The position numbers and the translations under genes are program-made. A model generated the notes under the pieces. It did no database searches. It was not told the origin of the DNA and saw only the letters and a program-made list of their open reading frames with translations. A DNA stretch of 64,000 nucleotides from NCBI RefSeq assembly GCF_029227915.1, contig NC_079883.1, positions 22,258,001 to 22,322,000 of the forward strand. Reading direction: 5' to 3'. This document shows positions 54,813 to 64,000 of this stretch, piece after piece. This DNA is from Hydractinia symbiolongicarpus. Lineage: Eukaryota; Cnidaria; Hydrozoa; Anthoathecata; Hydractiniidae. How positions within the stretch are numbered: the stretch's first letter is position 1; each line of letters starts with the position of its first letter.

Positions 54813-56634
54813 TCAAATAAGAGTTTCTGTGATCAACATCTCCTCTCTATTCTTCCAACGCTGATTTCGCAGTTCCCAATAACTAGTCATCTCACCATCA
54901 ACCGACCCACTGGGTAGTTCTGATGTTTCGGCTATTGAGGCCGACTTAATAGGAACGCACGGAGTAGAACCCAAACGAAATCTCGCTCTCAAGCTACCAT
55001 CTTTATTTACAGTGTTATTGTTTTCATTGTTGCTAGAGGAAACGTTACTACCGTTACGACGAAGTTTACGAGACATTTCTTCCTTAATGATTTGAGAGCG
55101 CGATAGCTTTCTCTCTTTCACATTACCGTTTGTTACTTTTGGATCACTTGATATACGTCTAAACATAGGACTTGACAACTTCGTGTACAATCCATCAAAT
55201 CCAAGATATGGCCTCACTACCCTTGCTACAAGACGTTCCAGTTGCATATAATTATCGCTGGGTGGATTTGATTCGTGTACACTGGCCAGCACAAGTAACA
55301 TCTGTTTTATTTCACCAGACACCTTTTCTCCTGTTTCAAGAGCTTCGTGAATTTTTGTTTTTAATAAAACAATATCACGGAAGCCGACTAAAGTGACCGA
55401 ACGCATGTTTATTCCTTGCTCTTGTATTGGATAGAATATTGCTAATAAAGTTGGGAGTATACTCGTATAAAACTGACACCACACATCTGACAATCTTTCC
55501 AATAAATCGTTTCCTTTTTTTTCTTTTATATTTTCGCGAAGCACAATCATACCTAATAAAAATGACAAACCCCATAATACGATGACTTTTGACAACATTT
55601 TGGCATAAAATACAAGCTCTTCTTAAATGCGAGCTGACTTTGGATAGCGAACAAGGATGTTACAACATTTTGGGAATATGATCCAAAATTTGCTTAGCAT
55701 TTACATGTCACTAACCTTAATGTTTGGAAAAATAATCATACTCAAAATATTCTAGCCTGAGTTTTAAATGAAATGTCAGCTGCATTCAATCTCATGCCCA
55801 GAGCTCTATTTACACTTTTCGATATTAAGAAGACGCATCGCAATGTCATAAGTAAAGCCAAAAGGAGCCCTAGGGACGAGGTCGTCGCTTGATTATCCCA
55901 AGATTCTGCAGCCGTGTTTTTTATAAAAGAATGAAATTTCTTTGTTTTTCGCGAGACTTTTGTCGTATTTAAAGTCGATTTATAATTTTATTTAAGCGGT
56001 CACGCTTAAATAAAATTATAAATTTTGCCCTCACTGTGACGCTAATTCGCATCCCTCGTAGCCAAGATTAATCATGATCAATCCCACAATGCATATAAAG
56101 ATAAAAAATTTTGCTCAAACATGTTTAACAAAATACTAAAAATACAGTTTGACACAGTTTACTTATAAAAATTGCATGTTGTCGGAATATAAAAAACATT
56201 TCTTTTCTTACAAAAAGGGCAAAATGGACAAAACAAAAATGTCGAACCCGAACACCAACATTTTTAATATTTTACTTTTGCCTCTGTTTTAGGACTGAAT
56301 TAGGCCAGGGTTTAAATATCTTATTGCGAATCTTACCTTTTTTTAAAATGGAGTCTTTGTAATACTCTACTATGAAAGCTCCAATTTCAGAATCTCGAAC
56401 GTTCCGTACTTTCTCATTCAGTACGTCTAATTCTAGCTTCGGTAATTTCTTTTTGTGAAATAAATAAGTAATCGAGGCTTGTAAGGACTTCCAATCATCG
56501 TCTCGTATAGTCACTATTGATTTTGGCAATGGTTTTAACTCACGCTTACTTGGAATCTCCTCCAGAGAGTCTATTTCTCTTCCTGCTTGTTTTTTATTAG
56601 TGTTTTTTAACATATCGCCGACTTTTCCAGACAT
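54813..56634 (-). CDS. PRR5: PRR5/Protor homolog, mTORC2 subunit, two coding exons, 345 aa
   Basis: Exon A runs from the ATG at 56634 (MSGKVGDMLK) to 56337, ending in phase 1 at a consensus donor (AAAAG then GTAAGA). Exon B starts at 55552 after the acceptor TTTTTATTAG and runs to the stop at 54813. The join restores an unbroken frame through KKG-MIVLRENIKEK. Conserved landmarks are WKSLQASITYLFHKKKLP, ERLSDVWCQFYTSILPTL, LLAIFYPIQEQ, VTLVGFRDIVLLK and MLLVLASVHES followed by YMQLERLVARVVRPYLGFDG, the core of PRR5 and PRR5L (Protor-1/2), which bind Rictor in mTOR complex 2. The C-terminal part is basic and Ser/Asn-rich, as in relatives, where it varies. Another acceptor (CCTTTTTTTAG) 8 bases upstream of the ATG points to a 5' non-coding exon. 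Whether it corresponds to PRR5 or PRR5L of vertebrates cannot be told. Confidence 0.9.
55978..56023. repeat. Perfect 21-bp inverted repeat inside the PRR5 intron
   Basis: Arms 55978-55998 and 56003-56023 (ATTTATAATTTTATTTAAGC plus one base) are exact complements around GTCA. In the intron transcript this would form a stable hairpin. Confidence 0.9.
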
Positions 56635-57253
56635 GATAGAACTAAAAAAGGAACAAACCAAGAGAATTATTTAAGTCTTTTAAATTAACTGATTTAAGAT
56701 CTGGATTGATATGCTTTACCAGACTACGGATAAAAAAGGCTAAATACTTACGTTTCCTTGTATTTTAACCTGCTTGCTATGGCTTTCCAAAAATATATTT
56801 AAAATTAAAATTACGAGGTACTCTTCTATTGTAACATATAACATAAAAAAACAATAACGATCAACATTGATTTGGACAAGTACTTTTAGTGCGTTCTGAA
56901 TGTCTAAGAAAATGAATGTCGACACAACATGCCGCTATCTTGCACAAACGGCGCAAACATACATCAGTTTGGCAACATTCTCAAGCATAATTGGAGGATG
57001 AAATATTAGTTTTTATCACCATAATGTGGCTGATCAAAATACACTGCATATAAAAAAACCCGTTAAAGTTGCTTTCAATTACAGCCTATTTGGTCACAGC
57101 TCTCGTTTAGTATTTGGACATGCACATTGATTTTTTTTTTTGTAGCGACGCCGGTATTTTGACAGCTTTCGAAGTTAAGAGGAGTCAACTTACACACAGG
57201 CAACTTTCTTAACAGCCAATAAGAATTTAAAAAACGCAGCCATCTTTTATGTA

Positions 57254-57550
57254 ATGGAAATTGAGCATATTGAGCGCCGACGTTTAAACGCTGGGGGAGA
57301 TGTGACTATGAACATTAATGTGGAGAGCAGCTTCAATAGTTTAACCACCTTTTTATGCAGTGTCAGAAATACAGAAAAAATACAAAGTGCTTTGAAAATG
57401 CAGAAAATTAAATCATTGTTTAAAAAAAACAAGTTTCCATCTTCGTTTATAGCTGCATATTTTTTCACAACATTCAACAGAAACCCTCCTCCACAATTAA
57501 TTAATAAATGTAATACAACAAGTAAACTGATATACCATAGCATTAATTAA
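57254..57550 (+). CDS. Possible first exon of a gene divergent from PRR5
   Basis: The ATG at 57254 opens a frame MEIEHIERRRLNAGGDVTMN of basic, helical composition. A possible donor (ACAA then GTAAACT) lies near 57523. It lies 620 bases from the PRR5 start in head-to-head orientation, and the interval has two GCC-GC-ATCTT-like motifs typical of bidirectional promoters. No family recognised. Confidence 0.35.
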   Translation: MEIEHIERRRLNAGGDVTMNINVESSFNSLTTFLCSVRNTEKIQSALKMQKIKSLFKKNKFPSSFIAAYFFTTFNRNPPPQLINKCNTTSKLIYHSIN

Positions 57551-57739
57551 ATCTCTATGATATTTTGGTGAAATGCAACTCATAATAGCTACCCAGCCTT
57601 TTTTGACAAAGAACAGTATTAACGTAAAAAGATGATAGTGATCAAAATTGGCATCACTGATGTTCTAGTTGACCCATTAAACTAAGGAATATAACAAGCT
57701 TATACTTTAGAATGGGCTTTCTAGTCTATATATTTTTAG

Positions 57740-58059
57740 TTAAAGGGGCTATGAATCGGTTAAAGTGCTCATATTCCGTACATCCGGCGCACATATTAAA
57801 AATCCGGCAAACGCGTTTTGCGCATGAACAGACCAGCACACTTTTTTTTCGAAAAGTATATTTCAAAGAAATATTTCAGCGAAACTCATTCTGGATGAAA
57901 ACATGACCAAGGCTGAAGAAGATAAAAATTCTAGATATATCTAAATGTAAATTACATACATGCCGGAAAAATAGCCAGTTTGTTTTTCGCCGTCATTAGC
58001 TCGACTTTCGTGTAAGTCACTAAAGTCGAAAACCAACAGCCGTTCCGCAGCCCCTTTAA
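57740..58059. mobile_element. TTAA-flanked MITE, copy B, complete, 320 bp
   Basis: TTAAAGGGGCTATGAATCGG on the left and GCAGCCCCTTTAA on the right, both with TTAA at the border. The body matches the copy at 33742-34050 in reverse orientation, with shared landmarks such as GCGCAAAACGCGTTTGCCGG and its complement. Frames through it are not genes. Confidence 0.85.
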
Positions 58060-58064
58060 CATTT

Positions 58065-60570
58065 TTAGTTAAAAGCGCTGTAGCTATAAAAAGAAATACC
58101 TTTGCAAATCAGGCATAAAAACGCTAAAAATTAAGAACAGCTAGCGTCAGATCAGATTTCAATGCTCCTTATAAAGAAAGCGCATAAATCAAATTGTATA
58201 CAAGGTTATTTTATGTTATTTCTTCATAAAAACATTTATAAGCCCTTTCAGAAATTAAAACTTTCTTGAAAGGGATTCCTTGAAAATCATATTTTTATAA
58301 GTTGTGGAGAATAAAAAGTTGTTTATAGATGTATCGCTTTCAACTAAATATGTAATTGAAAAAAATATATAGACTAGAAAGCCAGTTTTAAAATATATAC
58401 TTGGCGTTTTCCTTAGTTTAATGGATTCGAAAAACTTGAAAAACAATTTTTTATGCTCAATAACATACAAAAATATCATTTTTAATGCATAGATCTATAG
58501 TAGCTTGGTATTTTGATTTATGAAACAAATTTCTACTCAACAAAGGTTGAGATTTTTCATAAAATTAAACCTTCGCAAATAGCATATTTTGGTTCACAAA
58601 TGTCGTGAATATCCAGCAAAATTCACTCCTTGACAAAAGTTTTTTTATATACTACCACATTATACCAAAACAATAAATTCCTTCAATGAAAAAAAAAAAC
58701 GAAGCTTAAACATTTCTAGAACCAAAACAAACTAAAACTCACGTCTTTACAAAAAAAACTTTGAATCTCAATCGTATACAAATTCTTTAAAGTTTCTAAT
58801 TACCGTTGTAATATTCTTACTGCTAAATAACTAACAACAACAAAATTAATAATACTGCTAATATGATCTCGTTACAGACGAGCGAATCTCTTAATGACAA
58901 GTTTTTTAATGTCGAGTTGATTGCGAAAAAAAAACACTCATTAAAAGAATTGTTAAAAAACTTCTACTTCTGTATATAGGTCACCCGATCAAAAGCAGGT
59001 TTAACTTGGTTTTAACGAGAATAGAAATATATTGTATACAAAAATACAATCTAAAAAAATTCATGGAATTTTATTTTTATCGCGTGTAAAAAAATCCGCA
59101 CACATGCACACGGCATTACTTGTGTATTTTGCAGAATGAATCTAACGTCAATTTGACTTATGTTATTTGATTTATGTTTGATCCTCGCTAGAGTTTACCT
59201 CCTAAGAAAAATCAAGTTGACCTAAATCTATTTATAACATCTTCAGAAAAAACAATTTAACGTTTATTTTGGTAAATCGCTACAGTATTCAAGAAACCAG
59301 ACAATGTTTACCTCGTGTTTGATAAGCTTTCACCTCACTTGTTCGCCACTTTGTAAGTGAGTATTTAACAGTATAATTATGCGTCCGACGTCACTAGTTA
59401 GAAGCTCACATTCGGACCCCCGGGATAAGAGGCAAAAATTTGCGCAAAGGGTGTGATTTGTAAAAAAAAAGTTCCACACGTTTCATGAATAAGGACGAAT
59501 CATTTTCTGGCTTCTTGCGCAGTACTTGGTTGTCTTAACCACCAAAAAAAAACAAGGTGTATCTTTTTTCAACTTTCCCTAAGATTCAAAACAACGAACT
59601 ATATGGATCAAACTGATCAAGAGAGAGAATACACTTCCAAAAAATTTAAAGATATGCGAAGCTCATTTCACTTTCGAGTGCTTTGATTTTAGAACCGAGT
59701 TTAAAAGAAAAAAAAAAAAAAGAAGAAGGTTAAAAGATTTATTTATTTTTATCGTCATTCATCGAACTCATACGCTATTATCTAATTCGAATACGTTTTT
59801 TTTACGACGACATGTAAGAAATTCAGTGCACGCAAGTTAGTACCCGGTTCCATTCCATCTATTTTTCCAAGTAAACCAATCACTGTTGAGTGAACGTCAA
59901 CTGCAAGATTAAATCGCATCAAGGTAATTAAGATTATTGTGGTAATTTTCCCCTGCCCGGGTTCAGCCGTTTCCATGAAAATTGAAGCTGTTGTGAAAGT
60001 GACATGGGGACGAAAATGATCAATATACTCATCACACCTCTCCCAACTGGAATCCGAGTCAGTACTTGGTCCAGTATTTCCTTGATAGGCTCAAATTGAA
60101 ATCCTCATTTTTTTTCCTTCACAACTTCTTGGCATTGCAATTGAATGATGATTTCTCAATCGAAGTTAGTATTTATTTTCAAAGTTTCCTGAACTTTCCA
60201 CGGGGGTAAACATAACTCATTATCAATGAATTTCACTACTAAAGTTTGAGTAAAGAATTCCAATGCGGAAGATGATTTACGATCTTCTAACAGGTGACGT
60301 CAGAGCACTCAAAGGTAAAGAAATTTATGAAACTAGTCGTTAGCCTGTGGAAAAGTCCACGGGTTCGCCCGTCCTTTTTATACCGCAATGCGTGCGTTTC
60401 GCTACCTGCGCAGCTAATCTACCATTTTGCGTGACAGACAGACGGACGGACAGACGTATAAAAGCTAAATTTTTAAATCTTTAAATAGGCATTAGTAACT
60501 TAAGGAAAAATCTTTATATTCGTAAATCACGTATGAATATAAGCCAAATTAGGTCAACTTGATTTTTCTC
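58065..60570. other. Intergenic, one doubtful coding stretch
   Basis: Mostly AT-rich without structure. On the minus strand a frame from about 60085 to 59782 reads WERCDEYIDHFRPHVTFTTA, then METAEPGQGKITTIILITLM, and could be an exon, but no domain or clean splice site is seen. Near 60340-60465 a stretch with TGTGGAAAAGTCCACGGG and a GACAGACGGACGGACAGACG run looks like interspersed repeat. Confidence 0.35.
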
Positions 60571-60585
60571 GGGATGTAAGCTTAA

Positions 60586-60823
60586 ACTTGATTTTCATCT
60601 AGCGCTAACTAGCGCTAATGAGCACCAACTAGCGATAAGAAAATGAGCGGTAACTTTTTCTTTAGTGAAAACTGAAAAAAAAAGTTACCGCTTGCTAGGA
60701 ATGTCATGTTTTTTCGAAAGTGGACAATTTTTTTATATTTCGTATCTTAAGTAGAGAGGCTTTATTGTAATAAAGCGTTTTTTGTATGTAAAAACTGTTT
60801 TTGAGAAAAATGGCTGAAAAAAT
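60586..60823 (+). mobile_element. Truncated copy of a Harbinger-like element with MADF gene start
   Basis: The end sequence ATTTTCATCTAGCGCTAACT, repeated AGCGCTAA units, a hairpin (AGCGGTAACTTTTT with AAAAAGTTACCGCT) and then GTGGACAATTTTTTTATATT lead to ATGGCTGAAAAAA at 60810, where similarity stops. The same series occurs in reverse from 61907 to 61590. This copy keeps only the 5' end of the element. Confidence 0.65.
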
Positions 60824-61095
60824 TAAAGGCGTCACCAGTATAAACAAGTGTTCAAAACGATTTTGACATACACTTGTAGGATACACTTGTATAATATCAT
60901 TAAATATATTCTATAATAAAGTTATAATTTTTCTACAATATACTTATAATTTGTTATAATATTGTATGATTTCATTTAATTTCATAACATCGTTGCCACA
61001 ACAACGCTAGCAGATAATAGATCTATTGTCACACAAACAAAAGGCATTCGAAACCAGATCACCAACACAAACCGCTAGGTAAAAAGTAAGCTTTA

Positions 61096-61907
61096 AGCTT
61101 GGTTTCCACCTAGCGCTAAGTAGCGGTAACTAGCGCTAAGTAGCGGTAACTAGCGCTAGTTAGCGCTAACTAGCGGTAACTAGCGCTAACAAGCGGTAAC
61201 CTTTTTTGAGCGGTAACTAGCTTTTTATGTTTCCACATAGCTATAGCTAACGGTAATTATTGTTAATCTTTATGTTTATTTCTTTTTCTAACTTCAATTT
61301 TTTGAAGTTTCAGTTGAAAGCATGGATTCAGAGGAAGAAGATTTAGCTTTACTTGGATATTTTTTTGTTTTTGATGAAGAGAAAAAGAAAAAGAGAAAAC
61401 ATCGTTTTGGGTTCGTCATTAACATACCGTTGCATACAAATTCTAGCTGATATGAAATTTCATTCCACGCATTCTCAACAACTGTTTTTATCTTTATACC
61501 CCTTCTGAGATTTGTCGTACAGACACGGATTCTTTCCAAAGGCTTCAGATAACTCTTCGTTTTCTTGAATACTGAGAGCTTGTGTTCTTATTTTTTCAGC
61601 CATTTTTCACAAAAACAGTTTTTACATACAAAAGACACTTTATTACAATAAAACTTCTCTATTTAAGATATGAAATATAAAAAAAAATTGTCCACTTTCA
61701 CAATCACATCACTTTCTGAAGAAAGAAAATCGGCTTTCTTTGATGTTGAGCGGTAACTAGCGCTAAATAAAAAAAAAATCATATTTAGCGCTAGTTATCG
61801 CTCGTGAAAAAGTTACCGCTAGCAAGCAGTTTCCACTAAAGAAAAAAGTTACTACTCACTTTTTTATCGCTAGTTACCGCTCATTAGTGCTAGGTGGAAA
61901 CCCAGCT
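61096..61907 (-). mobile_element. Harbinger-like element with TTA target duplication, 812 bp
   Basis: Ends AGCTTGGTTTCCACC and, in reverse, AGCTGGGTTTCCACC, both flanked by TTA (61093-61095 and 61908-61910), the 3-bp TWA target of PIF/Harbinger elements. Subterminal arrays of TAGCGCTA and AGCGGTAACTAGCG fill both sides. It encodes a broken MADF-domain frame on the minus strand and no nuclease, so it would be non-autonomous. The superfamily is inferred from the target size and the MADF gene. Confidence 0.7.
61294..61603 (-). pseudogene. MADF-domain protein fragment, frameshifted
   Basis: ATG at 61603 (MAEKIRTQALSIQENEELSE), then AFGKNPCLYDKSQKGYKDKN, then a stop. A shift of one frame continues ENAWNEISYQLEFVCNG. 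NPCLYDKS-x-KGYKDKN followed by AWNEI is the MADF DNA-binding pattern found in Harbinger-type accessory proteins and Adf-1-like factors. The rest is Ser/Lys-rich. The frameshift between the two halves disables it. Confidence 0.65.
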
Positions 61908-61914
61908 TTAGTAA

Positions 61915-64000
61915 ACTTGTAGCCTCGTTATGAGGTCACCTGCTATTATAGTAATTATTTATAAGTTTTTCGGCCAACATGTTCTGCATTTGCCGACAAA
62001 ATGGTAGAATGAAATAGAAATTTCTCAACGGAAAAAATATGCTTTTGTTGCCAATGTCAAAGCGCTAGATTTGACAGCTAAACAAATAAGAGCTAAAGGC
62101 CCTGGGGACGAGGTTAGCATTTAGAAATTGAAAATATTTTACAAAACAACTCCAGGATGGACAAATTGGTTAGAAAAGTGGAGTTTTTTTATGGAAACAT
62201 CAAATTTCACGTACACTTTTTTTAGTCTCAAATGTTCGTGTTTTGGTCCAAAAATTAAGGAATATATGATCAGATTTAAAACGATGATAAAAATTTTCTT
62301 CGTGGAATTTATACTGAGAAAAATAACATTTAACATTTCCTAATTTTGGTATATAAACAGAAAGGCGCGTTTTTTGTCTATTTTTTAAGGACAGACTTAA
62401 ATGTAGTGTCTCTGGAACAAGAAATCATGGTTTTACTTAAAATCAGTGCAACAGGTTGGCTTTAAAGGGTGAGGAAGCGATTTTATTTTTTAATTTTTAA
62501 AAAAAATAATTGGCGCCAGCCATTTCTTTCCACGAACGCTTCTCACGGCACTTTTATGAACATTCACTTCATACATGCATATAACATCTACAGAGCAACA
62601 CCTCATCAAACAAATTTTTTTGTCCAAAACGTGTCTGTATCATCATATGCCTAAAATCATAATCCTACCTGTTTCTTTTTCTTCTTCTTCTTCTTCTTCT
62701 TCTTCTTCTTCTTCTTCTTCTTTTTCTTCTTCTTCTTCTTCTTCTTCTTCTTCTTCTAGCTCTTCACAGCAATCTGGACATACACGAGCACAATTTGGCG
62801 GAATCTGGAAACACCTTGTCTGAACTAATATCCCATTAAGGTAAACGTAACACAAATATAACCATTGTTTGACAAATAAAAGGAATACTATTTTAAATCC
62901 TATTTCTTACAAAAAATAAAGATATCATTTCGATTTTTCATCTTATTAAATTTTTCGCTTATCTTTTGATTTCTCGTCACACGATTTATTTTAGTGCGAG
63001 GCACTCAAACGTTATTTTGATCTGATATATCTTTGAAATAAAGAATCTATTTTCCTTACAAAAACTCACTCTGTTTGCGTCAATTTTGTTCTTTTTAAAA
63101 CATACAAAAGATAAACAGATAAAATTACTTGGAAAATAAATGTTGCAAAATTTAAAAAAACATCATCATATCACTCAACCACAAGTTTATTACGGTCGAG
63201 GTCTTTGCGTGGTGATCCCTTCATCACGTGATTCTTAATAAGATTTCATTAAATCAAATTTTCACGGGTTTCATAATACGTGAAATATAAAAAAGGTATT
63301 ATTTTTTAATATTTATTAGTTACAAACAATGTATTGTGGTAAATTTACATTATTTTGGGGACCAAGGGCATGTGTAAAACTTTTAGAAACCGACGAAAAT
63401 TCATCTTTGTTCGTTCGACGAATGTAAAAACGCTTACCAGAAAAAAAAATTCAATAAATTTTCTAACAATCTCAGAAATAAAGAGCTTGTATGATTTTAA
63501 ATTTCAAAAGACAAACTGGCTAATAAAATAATAAATAATTTAAAATATAATACAGAACTCTAATGGCAGGAAGACTATCGGCCTTTAAAAGTGGACTGGG
63601 TACTACAATCGCTAAGCACGGCATAAACCGAGAAAAACGAGGTTGTCACTGGGAAACGAGGTTGTCACTGGAAAATTATTTTTCTTGTATTTATGGTGAG
63701 AAATGGTATTACGTTTATTCCAAAGACAAGTAGGCTAATAAAATAAATAAATAGTTAAACAGAACTATGATGCAAGGAAGTCTACCGCCCAGTTTGATAA
63801 AAAAAAATTAGTCTTTTTATTATAGATGAACCATATGACGTCATACAGGAGTGGGGTCGGAGAGGGCAAAAGCTGTTTATTTTAAATATTTAAAAAAATC
63901 GCTCGTTTCCGTCATATGTGAATCACAAAATCAAGAAACGGAAGTGCAAATAAAACTGCCCACAGACAAGACGCAACTTACGCTCCATCACATCTTCACA
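61915..64000. other. Terminal intergenic region, repeats only
   Basis: CTGGGGACGAGG (62102-62113) is a reversed copy of the dispersed repeat. Near 63638-63681 AACGAGGTTGTCACTGG occurs twice in tandem. The frames in this region are not convincing. Confidence 0.4.
62680..62759. repeat. (TTC)n microsatellite
   Basis: Some 25 TTC units with one TTT interruption. The minus strand reads as a glutamate run preceded by RCFQIPPNCARVCPDCCEEL, which might be an exon but is more simply a chance frame through the repeat. Confidence 0.9.

Noticed and set aside
60590-61910. Regular short repeats that might suggest a CRISPR array
   Set aside because: The AGCGCTAA units are clustered transposon subterminal repeats without uniform unique spacers, in a eukaryotic context.
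62643-62855. Cysteine-containing frame followed by a long glutamate run
   Set aside because: Most of it is a (TTC)n microsatellite read on the minus strand. The short cysteine part alone does not support an exon.

Overview
The window looks like AT-rich nuclear DNA from an invertebrate animal, most likely a cnidarian and possibly a hydrozoan. The animal call rests on a two-exon PRR5/Protor (mTORC2) gene with consistent splice phase, on GT-AG introns, and on Tigger, DIRS-like, copia and MITE-type elements. The cnidarian call is an inference from overall sequence character and from a stand-alone HIRAN gene, and is not proven.

The most interesting content is a dispersed cluster of six related genes for type I membrane receptors, at 7.2 kb (+), 8.9-10.0 kb (-), 19.1-20.4 kb (-), 22.3-23.5 kb (-), 27.9-29.1 kb (-) and 51.8-53.4 kb (+). 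Each is one uninterrupted coding exon with a signal peptide, a cysteine-rich ectodomain built from a small N-terminal domain and one or two fibronectin III-like domains, one membrane span and a short tail. Five of the six share a C-x2-C-x-C signature just outside the membrane. Four share a tail motif [IV]-Y-[EDN]-x-I, two carry ITAM-like pairs, and one has no tail tyrosine. Two neighbours share a 107-bp tract at about 98% identity inside much more diverged sequence, which looks like gene conversion. At least four have a 3' splice acceptor just upstream of the ATG, implying a non-coding first exon or a trans-spliced leader. I do not recognise the family. Its build suggests a paired activating/inhibitory or allorecognition-type receptor set, which is inference.

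Layout. 0.5-2.3 kb: decayed DIRS-like retroelement. 2.8-5.7 kb: full-length Tigger/pogo element with TA target duplication, disabled transposase, and an intact antisense HIRAN gene inside its intron. 7.2-29.1 kb: five receptor genes separated by AT-rich spacers with MITEs and hairpins. 29.8-30.8 kb: gene for an unrecognised acidic protein. 33.7-39.6 kb: triple nest of a TTAA MITE, a foldback element full of ACGTC palindromes, and a very young copia element with identical LTRs but the reverse-transcriptase core deleted. 42.5-47.9 kb: scattered exons of an unrecognised minus-strand gene. 50.9-53.7 kb: sixth receptor between two MITEs. 54.8-56.6 kb: PRR5/Protor. 57.7-62 kb: a second TTAA MITE and two opposed copies of a Harbinger-like element with a broken MADF gene. 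A short hairpin repeat with the core CCTCGTYCCCAG is scattered through the window.

The receptor genes are the only set that seems to work together. The other genes look unrelated to one another.
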